Source of the DNA: Cercozoa sp. M6MM
Lineage: Eukaryota; Endomyxa: Ascetosporea
Length of the DNA: 39,166 nucleotides
Assembly: GCA_040357565.1 (NCBI GenBank)
Contig: JBDODJ010000106.1
Direction: 5' to 3' (one strand)
A program made the translations under genes and the position numbers. This document shows, one piece after another, positions 1-12,290 of the stretch (positions within the stretch are counted from its first letter, which is position 1; each line of letters starts with the position of its first letter). Under the pieces are notes generated by a model. The model saw only the letters and a program-made list of their open reading frames with translations. It was not told the origin of the DNA and did no database searches.

Positions 1-217
1 CCCCCCCCCCCGATTCTACCCTGTGATACCCTCTGTTATACCCTCTATACCCCCTATTATACCCTCTATACCCCCTATTATACCCTCTATACCCCCTATT
101 ATACCCTTGCGAGACCCCTATTGATACGCCTGTTTATCTCCCTATTTACTCCCTGTCTACCCCCCACCCTCCTCTTGCCCCCTATGCTCCCCTTTTATCC
201 TCCCTCCTGCACTCCAG
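1..217 (+). repeat. C-rich minisatellite intron of the INO80-like gene
   Basis: The first 120 bases are irregular copies of a unit like TATACCCCCTATTATACCCTC, followed by CCCTATTTACCCCC-like tracts. The stretch ends in a normal acceptor (CACTCCAG, 210-217), after which the first recognisable exon of the INO80-like gene begins. I read it as the 3' part of an intron whose donor lies left of the window. No coding signal is visible in it. Confidence 0.7.
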
Positions 218-2705
<2,488 letters not shown>

Positions 2706-2763
2706 TTGTACTTTAGTCCGAGCGTCTTAGATAGTTCTATTGATCGGTTGCGTTGCGTCGAGA

Positions 2764-5660
2764 TCACTCAAGATCGTCAAGGTGGCCCATGTCCATCTCG
2801 GGCAGGTCCTCGAAGCCGACATCGTCCGGGTCGGCACCGAGTGCCACGGCGAGCAGACGGTTCTGCCGCGGCAGCAGCACGCGCGCGTCGTCGATGAGAC
2901 CGGCGGCGAGCAGCGCGTGGTCTACGAGCTGGTGTGCCGCCGCCTTGGCCAGCAGCGGCTGCGTGCCCATGTGTCGCAGGATGCCCTGCACCACCGGGTG
3001 TGACGTGTTCAGCTCGAGCTTCTGTCGCGGCAGTCGCAGGTCGGCACCGTGGTCCAGCATGGCCGTGACACGTCGCACGGCAGCACTCTCGTGGTCCACC
3101 ACGAGTGCCGGCGACTCGACCAAGCGCGCTGTTGGCTACAGGGTACTTGCGTACATACTCTGTGCACATAGAAGGCAGGAACACACCTGCACTTCGCGCA
3201 GTCGGTCCGGCAGCTCGTCGAGCAGCCACTTGCACAGAAGTTCCTGTTGCGCCTCCGGGAGGTCCTGGCGTCCCAGCGCGGCCAGTTCGGCCTGTCGGCG
3301 CAGTGTCATGTCGTTGGCCAGGCGTGCCGCACTGCGCACACTGGCAGGCGCCTCGCCGCTCGACATGGCATCGCTGGCACCCGAGCCGAGTGCGCCCAGG
3401 TGCTGCTGCACCTGCTGCTGTTGGTTCACGGCACCCAGGCCGAGCTGCGCCTCGCTGCTTTCGACACTCACGAAACGCTTGCCGTTGAACTCGCGCAGGT
3501 TCTGCACCACGAACTCGTCGACGTGTGCGTCCAGACAGAAGAGCACCTCGACGTCGGCCGCCGACAGAGCCTCCAGGTACGGCGACGACTCGGCCAACTC
3601 GCGCGACGGTGCGTTCAACTGTGGCCATGATTCACACATGCACACACACACGCGCGCGCACGCGCCTGCTATTCAAGCAGTCTTACAAAGTAGATCTTGT
3701 CCTGACCGCCACTGATGCGATTCACGTACTCCTGCAACGAGACCTTCTCGCCCTGCACAAAATGCATAGACACTGAGTCCTTGGCGCATAAGGCGAGAGG
3801 ACCAAACCGGTTTGGAGAAGTTGCTTTCAAATCGCAGCAGCGGAGCGACGTCGCGTTGGAACTCAGCGTCCGTGGCAGCGCCTTCCTGTGACAAGAACGA
3901 AGCAGTTTCTACGACGGCTCAAATGTAAAGATACAGGAGCAACAGCACCTTGAGAAAACCGCCAAACTCGTTCCAAAACTGCTCGTACAGCTCGGGCTGC
4001 TTCTCGGCAATGTCTCTGCAGAATAGATCCTCAGATGTACTAGACAAAACCACAAAGGCAGAGTGGATACCGCTGCAACCAGCGCAGGAAGCGACGTGTG
4101 ATGACAGCGCGCAGACGACGCATCTTGACGCGACCGTGATCTTGCATGTTCTCACGCGACACGTGCAGCGGCAGATCGTCGCTGTCGACGACGCCCTTGA
4201 CGAAGCGCAGCCAGTGCGGCAGGATGCCACTGTCGTCGTTATGACTGGCGTCCTTGTTGCTGTCGTCGCTCTGGTTCGCACCGCGAATCAGCACGCGTCG
4301 TGAGTACACCGACACGCCGCTCTGCATCTGGCCCATGCCATACTTTTCCGTGTGCTGCTGCGGCACATACAGCAGCGCGTGGAAGTGCAGCGGCGCATCC
4401 GCGCGGAAGTGCAGCGACGGCAGCATTGGTTCGTCGTACGCGTTGGCCACCAGGCGGTAGAACTGCTCGTGCTCCTCTTGCTTCACTTCAGACGGCGAGC
4501 GTCGCCACAACGCGTCCTGAGGGGATCAGATTGAATACTGATAAATACCAAATGCTACTTGGCAAACAGATGAACCAGCGTACCACAGTGTTGATGCGCT
4601 TGCCATTGAGGAACAACGGGAAGCCCACAAAGTTAGAGTAGCGACGCAAAACGCGGCGCACACGACGCTCGTCGCTGAACTCGTCTACAAGAACAACATA
4701 ACTTCAAACTCATAACTTGAACAAAGAAAACTGTGTACTGTGTTCGTCAGCAAGATGCACGATGACACGTGTGCCGCGCTGCAGCGGAACCGTTGGAATC
4801 TGCGAGGCTGGCGTCGCGCCTTCTTCGGCAGTGTGCACCGATGGCAGCGAACCGACCTCGAACTCGTCCGTGCCGTCACTCACGAATCTCTGCACAAAAG
4901 CGTCGATTCAAGTAGAAACCCCAAGAGCTGGGAAGCCAAACGTGTGCTACGTGAGCTTCGGGGACAGAACTGTCGGCCGACTGCGAAAGAACTTCGACCT
5001 TGGGCGCCACCATGAAGCTCGAGTAGAAACCAACGCCGAACTGACCAATGATGTCCTTGCTTTCGGCGCTGAATAAAATGCCAAAACAATCAACAGTACA
5101 TATATAAGAAAAGCGGAGTTACGCTTCATCGTGATGCTTCAACGCGTACTCTTTGCTGCCACTGCGAGCAATCGTGCCGAGGTTGTTCACAAGTTCCTCG
5201 GCGTTCATACCGATGCCTGTGTCTTCGACAACGAGGGTGTTGGAAGCCTGCAGCAGAACAAAAAAAAAACTCGTGGTCTAAGACCAAATGTTGAAGAAGC
5301 TAGGCTAGCTACCTTGTTAGTCCACACTCGGATTTCAAGAGGCAGATCATCGTGTCGCAGCGACTGATCTTCAGTGGCTTGCAGGAATCGAGCTTTTTCG
5401 CAAGCGTCGCTCGCATTGCTGATCAGCTCTCGCAGGAAGACCTCTTTGTCCGTGTAGATCGCTTTCGACACAATGTCCAGGATTTGCTGCGTCTTGGCTT
5501 GGAAGCGATGTTTCTGCACCCCTTGACCACCCTGGGCAGCAGAACTGGTCACACTCTCCGGTGTCCGCGTGGATGCGGCGGCTGCCGAGAAACGCGCTGA
5601 GACGCCTGCCAATCGCGCGCTGCGCACCTTGCGCACTATTTGTGCACCCGATCGCATCAT
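2764..5660 (-). CDS. TRAP1: Mitochondrial HSP90 chaperone (TRAP1-like)
   Basis: ATP-dependent HSP90 paralogue of the mitochondrial matrix. The first ATG (5660) starts [19 protein letters not shown], an arginine-rich, serine/alanine-rich presequence. The first exon (5313-5660) then gives [20 protein letters not shown] and [17 protein letters not shown] with the ATP-site Glu and Asn. The next exons carry [20 protein letters not shown] (Mg/adenine-binding Asp-Gly) and [19 protein letters not shown]. The middle domain has [58 protein letters not shown] and EFGGFLK. The C-terminal dimerisation part ends [19 protein letters not shown] (stop 2764-2766) without a cytosolic MEEVD tail. At least eight short introns. 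Length of roughly 700 residues and the motif spacing match TRAP1. An in-frame GTG upstream at 5684 is unlikely to be the start. Confidence 0.95.
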
Positions 5661-5902
5661 ATCTATGCACACACTGCGAGGCACAGATCCTTAATCCTTC
5701 TGCTCAGCACAGCAGAACAGGATCTTATGTCTGGCTACAGCACTCTGGGATAAATAGTGCACACAGTGTGCCCACACACGTGCTGAAAGCCTGTAGAAGG
5801 CATAAGCACGAGTTTGGGTGCGGTTTGTTGAGGTACTGCATTTTGAGCAAAAAACGCATTTGGCTTGTCAAGATTGATCAGTATTGTCGCTTCGATCAGT
5901 CA
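5661..5902. promoter_or_regulatory. Divergent intergenic region, TRAP1 / alpha-beta hydrolase
   Basis: About 240 bp separate the start codons of two genes that point away from each other, so it should hold both promoters and 5' UTRs. I see no TATA box at a convincing distance and no clear repeat. TTGATCAGTATTG and TTCGATCAGTCAATG lie just upstream of the hydrolase ATG and share GATCAGT, but this may be chance. Confidence 0.4.
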
Positions 5903-7416
5903 ATGTCGGGTCGTTTGCGCAAGACGCTGCGCACACTGGCCGTGTCGGTGCTGTCGATTGGTGCTTTCACGGCAGCGACCTCATTTTATGGCATGACAGT
6001 GGTGAACAAGAAGTTCGAACGTAACTTTTACGACGACTACAAACTGACTCCAGTACGTTGCACTGCCTGGGGGGGGGGGGGGGGTAGGGGGGTAAAGGGG
6101 GCAAAGGGGTAAAGGAGGGTAAAGATGTGCACTTGATGTGGCGACGTGTAGTACGAACTGCACATTCCGTACGACGACGTGGTCTACTTGACGAAGGAAG
6201 GTACCACAGCGAGTGGTTGGTTTCTCAAGTCGCTTCTTCCGAGCGGCTCGCGCTCTGCCGTCGTTATCTTTGTCGGGTACTTTACCCGCCTCCACCCCTC
6301 TTTTACCTCTCTTAGCCCTTTACTCCCTTTACTATATCGCTTACCCTATACCCCTTACCCTATACCCCTTACCCTATACCCCTTACNNNNNNNNNNCTTA
6401 CCCTATACCCCTTACCCTATACCCCTTACCCTATACCCCTTACGCTATACCCCTTACCCTATACCCCTTCCTATACCCTTTACCCTTTACCCTATGCCCT
6501 TACCCCACCCCAGATACGGCAACCACCGAGCGGACTTTCTGGGCATTGCGGCAGCACTGTGGCGTGCTGGACACAATGTCTGCATTTTCGACTTTCTGCA
6601 CCGCAGCAACGAACCCGAGATCCCGGCCTCGATTGGCTACTTTGAGACCGAGGACGCGCGACGTGCTTTGAGACGTGTGCGCGAGTTGCTGCCCGAGGAC
6701 AGCAATATCTCCTTGGCCGGTACAAGGGGGTAAGAGGGGTAGAGAGGGGGGTAAAGAGGGACTAATGTGCAGGTGCGTCGATGGGCGGCGCCGTCGCCTT
6801 GACACTGTTCGCCGAGAATCCGGACCTGTTGGGTACTGACATGTGTGTATCTGCTTTGTACTTTTGTAGTTTGTATTCTTGCTGAACAGCGTGTGCGACG
6901 GACTGTGCTTTTGCTGACCTGCACGATGTGGTGCAGTACCGTATCATGCGGTCGTACGGCACTCCAAAGTCGCTCGCCGAACCTGCTGTCGAACTTATCG
7001 ACTCGTTTAACAAGGTGCCGATTCTTGAAGCAGCTCTCGCTCCCTTAACCAATAACTATTGGACGCTGTGTATCACTGTGTTGTAGTGGCATCATGGCTA
7101 CAGTCTGCGTGACGTGTCACCCGAGAAGAAACTCAAGGGCGCGTGTCATGACCGGCCACTCATGCTGACACACGCCTCGAGCGACAGCATCGTACCGCTG
7201 CAGCACGTGCACCGCCTGTTCGAGGCCGCCGACACGCAGCACAAGTCGGTCCACATCGACGACTGCGAGCATCTTGGCTCCTACTTCTGCGACCGTCATG
7301 GCTACCTCAAGCGACTCGTCAAGTTCTTTGACTTTGCGCTCGACTACCAGCCTCCACCACTGCCGGCTGTTCAGGCTGGCCCCACTGTCCCAGCTGCCGA
7401 ACTTGACGTTGAATGA
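5903..7416 (+). CDS. Alpha/beta hydrolase with N-terminal membrane anchor (ABHD/BEM46-like)
   Basis: Probable serine hydrolase of lipids or acyl-proteins. Exon 1 (5903-6052) encodes MSGRLRKTLRTLAVSVLSIG followed by a hydrophobic stretch, a signal anchor at residues 10-32. Exon 2 (6152-6276) ends AVVIFVG. The next exon (from 6514) reads GNHRADFLGIAAALWRAGHN and VCIFDFLHRSNE. The nucleophile elbow GASMGGAVALTLF (Ser in GxSxG) spans the intron near 6720-6771. The acid is probably Asp in THASSDSIVPLQH, and the base His lies in DDCEHLGSYF, so Ser, Asp and His are all present. Phases match across all introns I placed: 6053-6151, 6277-6513, 6720-6771, one ending at 6889, and 7019-7086. Stop 7414-7416. 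Around 330 residues, normal for the ABHD13/17-BEM46 group. The substrate cannot be told. Confidence 0.88.
6277..6513 (+). repeat. CCCCTTACCCTATA minisatellite intron with a 10-N gap
   Basis: An intron of the alpha/beta hydrolase gene, donor GTACTTTACC and acceptor CACCCCAG. Its core (about 6340-6490) is a near-perfect tandem array of the 14-bp unit TTACCCTATACCCC, interrupted by ten Ns at 6387-6396. It resembles a telomere-like repeat, but it lies inside a gene and the unit is not a standard telomeric unit. Confidence 0.85.
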
Positions 7417-7457
7417 TTCTTTCCGTCTCACTGCAGCAGCACCATATTCGCTTTCGC

Positions 7458-7690
7458 GGGTATGGCGGGGTTTTTCGAGGCAAAATCAGAATCAAAGAGA
7501 GGTTAAGGGGTAAGGGGGCGGGTAAAAGGGGGTAAGGGGGCGGGTAAAAGGGGGTAAGGGGGCGCGTAAAATGGGGTAAGAGGGGCAAGGGGAGCGAAGG
7601 GGGTAAAGGAAGAGGGTAAGGCAGGATAACGCTGAAGCAGAGTTGCGGTTGAGGGGGGTTCAATTTTGCCTCGAAAATCCGTCCATACCC
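7458..7690. mobile_element. MITE-like inverted-repeat element, copy 1
   Basis: The left end reads GGGTATGGCGGGGTTTTTCG and continues AGGCAAAATCAGAA. The right end is its reverse complement with a few changes (ATTTTGCCTCGAAAATCC, then GTCCATACCC). The inside, about 170 bp, is a purine-rich array of GGGGTAAGGGGGCGGGTAAAA-like units with no coding capacity. Copy 2 at 20338-20463 has the same ends. I see no convincing target-site duplication; only a GC dinucleotide is shared at the flanks. A non-autonomous DNA transposon of unknown superfamily is the best reading. It lies in the 3' spacer of the hydrolase gene. Confidence 0.75.
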
Positions 7691-8306
7691 GCCTTCGCTC
7701 GCCTTTGTTATCCGACGTCAGTTCAGTTCAGTTCACGTCACATTCTTGTCTCGGCGTCAGACGAGCGAGAGATCGTCTCGCGCGCCAACTGCACTACAGC
7801 AGGCAGTACTGTTGACCTCGTGCACAGCATACTGTACAGTACAGACATCTGCATGTCCCTGTATGATTACTCTCAGTCGTATCATGGGGAACCAGAAGGG
7901 GAGCCGATGGCCCCACCTAAGCAGCCGGTGGACTACGGCACTTGCGACCCACCCCAGGACTAGTACAAGTAAACTAAATAGTCGGTTTCTTAGTAAACTT
8001 AGACTGAACTAGCTATCAATCATATCACTGTTTCTTCGAGTGCCGGTTTCTGTAGAGTTTATTTACCCACTGTCCGTAGCCAACACGACATTCATTGTCT
8101 AAACTAATGCAGGGAAACCAGAAACTAAACTAACAGCGTGCCCAACGACCGGACACAAGCAGCCTCCTCCATTGCAACAACCCGTCGGAACACAGTGACA
8201 CCCGGGCCTGGGTTCCGTTATTGGAGGTATCGACCTGCCAGGCTGGCACTGGATCGGTTGAGGTCGAACCCCGTCAGAGAGCAACACTCAGCAGGAACTG
8301 GCAGTG
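7691..8306. other. Convergent intergenic spacer
   Basis: The rest of the spacer between the hydrolase and ankyrin genes, which converge here. It holds a 36-codon open frame from an ATG near 7853 (MSLYDYSQSYHGEPEGEP...) that I cannot support as a gene, and the left member of a dispersed 65-bp repeat (7946-8012). Nothing else is recognised. Confidence 0.5.
7946..8012 (+). repeat. Dispersed repeat, copy A (partner at 18897-18960)
   Basis: The stretch GACCCACCCCAG...ACTAGT, followed by AACTAAATAGTCGGTTTCTT and AGTAAACTTAGACTGAACTAG, matches 18897-18960 at roughly three bases in four by eye. Both copies lie in spacers between convergent genes and in the same orientation. Its origin is unknown. 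Confidence 0.45.
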
Positions 8307-9882
8307 TCAGCCAGTGCCACCGTGCCACGGTAGGCGCCGCAAGGCAGAGCGAAGTGAGTGTGCGGCTTCACGCTCTGCGTCATTGTAGATGTGCCCGGTG
8401 CAGAAGTCCGTGACGTAGCCGGCAATGTCCTCTGGCACACGCTCGGTGCTACCAGAGAGATGCGCCAGTGTCTCCACGCACCGCTCGTATCGCGCTCGTC
8501 GCGCAAAGAATTCAATCACGCCCTGATCGATCGCTTCTTGCACAAACACCGACTCCTTAGCGTAGGCCAGAGCACTCTGGTAGCGCTTGTTGTTGCCAAC
8601 ATGAGCGACAGAGACGCCTGTAAAACTGCCAAACGGTGCATTTAATGAGACGACTGGAGGAGAAACGGCACCTTGAGCCACCAGAGCCGTGATAATCTTG
8701 AGACACTTGAGCGCTGGACAGTCCTCGTTGCCGCAAGACCAATGTGCATGCGTCTCGTCTTCCGGCCCGTCATCGTTCTTATTGGCCACGTCGTCGTTGT
8801 GAAAGCGACACCGACGCCGACGCATCAGGAACTTGCGAGCAGCGCACTGCAGCGACTGCACAGGCCCGGGCCAATGAATCGTATACGTGTTTTCTATTCA
8901 GTTGGAGAAACGTGTGTAAGGTTGAGCCACAAAAACTAACCTGGACAGAGCGCCCATCTTGAGCGTGCACGTTGGCTTTGTGCTCTAGGAGCATCTTGAC
9001 TACTCGCCACTGACCATAGTATGACGCCAGCACAAGAGCCGAGTCTCCAAAAGCCTGGAGGCATAAGTAAACTGTAAAACAATACTTATTGTCAGGTATA
9101 GCTTTCAGTACAGTGCGACGCTCAATATTGGCACCTTGACTCAAAAGATATTTGGCAATCTCCACACTATGGAATGATTCACAAATATCATACAGTAATA
9201 CTGATTATAAACACAACTGAAACTGAACTAAAAGAAGACTGAATTCAGAGTCAACTTACTTGTCATCCAGTTCGCAGCACAAGTGCAACGCCGTCCAGCC
9301 GGCGAAACGACGCGAAGTTTCTTCTAAATCGGCGCCTGCTTTCACTGCATCTCGGACCACGTCCACTGCGCATACCAGACACTCCAGTTAATTATATTTT
9401 ATATAAACCGCAATGCATGCAGAAAATCAATCTACTGTGTGGCTGGAAGAAAGAGGCTTCAAACACGTCGTGTAAGGAGGCAATTTCTTCTTCAGAGGCG
9501 TCAGTTTCCTGAGCGTCAATGTTGTCGTTGTTGCCATGTGGCACGACCGGCGGAGGGGACAGCGGTGCGGGCGAACGGGCTGAAAGAGGCTCCCTCGGGG
9601 CTGGGTTCTGATCGGTGGCACGCTGTTAGTTAGTGAACACGTTGTGCTACAAGTTTCCTTTACAGTGAATGTTTACGTAATTCCCATCCTGCCGCAGCAC
9701 GGTGTCAATGCTGAGTCGCTGAAACGCGTCAATCTAAAATTGAAGCAAAATCTGCCGTTGAATGACACCAAACACAATTTACACAACAAACCGTCATGAC
9801 AGCGTGTGTTTGAGCTGCACTGCAACGTTTTGCACGTACTAGGTCTGCAAAACACTTCTAAAAGCAACTCTTGAGTCACCAT
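8307..9882 (-). CDS. Ankyrin-repeat protein
   Basis: Probable ankyrin protein-interaction scaffold. The start at 9882 gives MVTQELLLE, which joins in phase to IDAFQRLSIDTVLRQDGNY, then to a proline-rich and acidic stretch (PPPVVPHGNNDNIDAQ, TDASEEEIASLHDVFEASFF). Ankyrin repeats follow: MDVVRDAVKAGADLEETSRR, FAGWTALHLCCELDDK, VEIAKYLLSQGANIERRT and AFGDSALVLASYYGQWRVVK with MLLEHKANVHAQDGR. The intron between the last two (GTACTGAA...CCTCCAG) restores a perfect ankyrin pattern. The last exon (to about 8861) starts SLQCAARKFLMRRRR, which looks like a degenerate IQ calmodulin-binding motif, and continues as an alpha-helical tail ending LRRLPWHGGTG (stop 8307-8309). The start lies 127 bp downstream of the kinase stop, on the same strand. 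A single kinase-ankyrin gene is conceivable, but an in-frame stop separates them. Confidence 0.75.
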
Positions 9883-10009
9883 GGTTCTTTTCTGATGCGA
9901 GATGGACGGTTTGAACTGAAAATCGATTGATCGCTTCTGCGACTGGGATGGTTGTTCGACAGTGCTATGGTCATTTTTTGTCTAGGACAGTGTTGCTTAT
10001 TCTGAGCAA

Positions 10010-11948
10010 TTAGGGCTCCAAAAAGAGACGCGCGTCGACCCAGGCGAGCGTGTCGGCGAAGCGTTTCACAGACTCTTGATGTCTGACCTGGGCTCAATCG
10101 ACAGTTGGATCAGATTCCCATCGCACTCGCGAATGCAAAGAGTACCTTTGGATCAGAGCTCAAGAGCCGCGACACCAACGATTGAGTCTCTACGACAGTT
10201 CGAGGGATCTTGGCTTTCAGAAATGAGCTGGAAAAACCAGGTACCACGGTCAAAACCCTTGCTGGCCAGGTCGCGCAGTGTCCTGTCCAGCAGCGCCTGG
10301 TGGTGCTGTTCGACCACAGGTGACCACATGGCGACTGCGTTCGGGTGGTTCCGTTGAACTCGAGGGAACTGATCATTATTCATTTTTCTGTTCCCTTCCT
10401 GGTCGATCTTGAAACATCCCAGACAGGTATAACTGAAGGAGATTTACAACAGTGCCATAGTAGTCCCAGCGGTAAGTGGCTCCTAGCAACATATCGGCCA
10501 GAACGGTCCCGACTCTACAAAGAAGAATTCATTATATTCATTAAGCAAAAGTAAAACATAAATTGAACATCCGGAGTCAATCATACCCAAACACATCATG
10601 CGCGACGTCACTCGGAATGAAGTCACCTCCACTGTACGGGTCTGCCTCGGGCGCACTGTACTCGACAGTGCCGGTGCGCACAGTGGTCTCGCCACGCAGT
10701 GCAGCACTGCCGTAGTCAAGCAAGGCAAGTCGGCCACCGAGGAGAACGCAGTTGGTTGCCTTGACATCTCGATGCACCACACCAACACGGTTGTTCAGAC
10801 TGTCAACTGCAATCACGAGTTGTCGGAACCAGCGTAGTGCTTGTTGAGTCAGGTTTCCGCGCGCATTGACGAAACTGTCGGGCTGTTCCTTCATGCGCGT
10901 GTGCAGAGTGGTCTCTGCCAGAGGCATCACCGTGAGCACCGTGCCTTCTTGTTGAGTGCCTCTTGTCCAAGGCAGTCGCGGCATGTACCTGCACAGTGCA
11001 GTACAGTTGGTACACATACTCTGCTCAAAGAACAAAGTGTACGGACGAGGCAGTCGAGGAAGGTAATCCGAAAGCAAACGAGTTGCGCTTCGTCGTGTTG
11101 GCTAAATACAGTGAAAAGACTCGTACAACCTGAGATCTAGAGACACAATTACTCTGCTAGGTATGTCGCAGACTCGAGCACGGGCTAGCAACGGCATCAA
11201 GTTGGCAGTTGATGCAAAGTCTACACAGTTTAGTAAATGCCGTCCATGCATACATGGTAGCACGTAAAATTATACCCTTGCCATGCAATAACAGCATGCC
11301 ACCGACGTGTTGCTCATCAAGTCCTTCTTCCTGTTCAAAACATGCTACGTTTCGGTTGGTTAAACTGACAGAATAACACAACTGTACAGCATTGCGTGTG
11401 CTGATCTTGACGGCGACTGGAGTGCCGAACTTTGTCTTCAGTTCCTTGTCAGCTGATCATCGGTGTTTGGATTTAGAGTTGTTTCTGCACCGTACGCTAG
11501 CAAATTAAGTATAATTTTAGAAAGCACCAATATTGACACCAACTACGGTGCTGCTGGCACCGACATCGATGTCAAAGGCAGGCGATGACAAGAAAGTCTC
11601 CAGTTCGGCGCCTTTGAGCTCTGTTGGAACAAACTTGACTGGAACTTGAAAGAAAGTTGAACGAAACTGCACGGTACCGTACAGAGGCACAGACTTTGCC
11701 TGCCGCAACTTGGTGATGCTGTGAGACGACGAGGGCCCATTAAACATTGAGAGAAAATGTGGCCCAGCACCAACTTGGGCTTGTGCCGTTTGCGAATTTG
11801 GGAATGCAAAAAATGGCGTCGAGTACATTCCCATTGTGGCAGTTGCTCCCAACACGAGAGCTGTCAACGTACGTTTCTGCAAAACAGCGTTTGAAGCAAC
11901 TGACTTCAAGAGGAAGTTCTGTCTTGACAAACTAAACTTTACCATCAT
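10010..11948 (-). CDS. Divergent protein kinase with N-terminal hydrophobic segment, possibly organellar
   Basis: The start at 11948 gives MMVKFSLSRQNFLLKSVASN, a basic, amphipathic presequence-like start, then a hydrophobic stretch (LTALVLGATATMGMYSTPFF). Exon 1 ends FDIDVGASSTVVGVNI. After an intron it continues ADKELKTKFGTPVAVKIS, so the Gly-loop is degenerate but the VAVK lysine is present. The alphaC region is poorly conserved; beta4 may be NLMPLLARARV. The catalytic core is clear: hinge VMPLAETTLHTRM, catalytic loop GVVHRDVKATNCVL, metal motif ALLDYGSA (DYG for DFG), GTVEYSAPEAD, then DVAHDVFGYD and SVGTVLADMLLGATYRWD. The C-lobe ends LVSRLLSSDPK, then VRHQESVKRFADTLAWVDAR and stop 10010-10012. 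HRD, Asn, metal Asp and Lys are all present, so it may be active. The N-terminus recalls mitochondrial or plastid kinases, but I cannot name the subfamily. Confidence 0.75.
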
Positions 11949-12290
11949 GAACTGAAGAAGCAACTGAAGAAAGCAATGTCACGTGCCGATGCGAAAGTCA
12001 AGGTTAGAGTGGCCTTAAGCACTGGAGGTCACTTAGCTGCTATCGCACAAAAGGCATTCAATCTGCGCAGGTTTTTCGGCGCACGTGCCACGCCACACTT
12101 GGACGCCACCCGAGTCCGGAAGCGTCAGTTTTTGCCTCCTATTGTGTCGTCTGTGTATGCTCAGTGCTCCCACCGCCGACATCATGATGGAAAACTGAAG
12201 GAACTCCTTGTGGGGAAGGCTGTGCCTCAAATTCAGACAGAAAGCTGGGTCTGCAGAGTTCACGCGCGTGTGCAAGCAGTGGCAAGCTAA
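11949..12290. promoter_or_regulatory. Divergent intergenic region, kinase / membrane protein A
   Basis: 342 bp between two divergent start codons. Open frames cross it on both strands (one from ATG 11976 rightwards), but neither has recognisable motifs and both overlap the likely 5' UTRs. No clear TATA box or repeat is seen. Confidence 0.4.

Noticed and set aside
2753-3715. Long plus-strand frames (up to 320 codons) opposite TRAP1
   Set aside because: They are antisense shadows of clear HSP90 exons in GC-rich DNA, with low-complexity Ser/Arg composition.
6330-6500. Telomere-like CCCTTACCCTATA array
   Set aside because: It lies within an intron with normal splice ends and the unit matches no standard telomeric repeat. 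It is an intronic minisatellite rather than an interstitial telomere.
7853-7963. Small ORF MSLYDYSQSYHGEPEGEP...
   Set aside because: 36 codons, no known motif, in a spacer beside repeat DNA. An open frame of this length is expected by chance.
11976-12290. 104-codon plus-strand frame between the kinase and membrane protein A
   Set aside because: It overlaps the likely divergent promoter, has no recognisable motif, and competes with a similar-length frame on the other strand.
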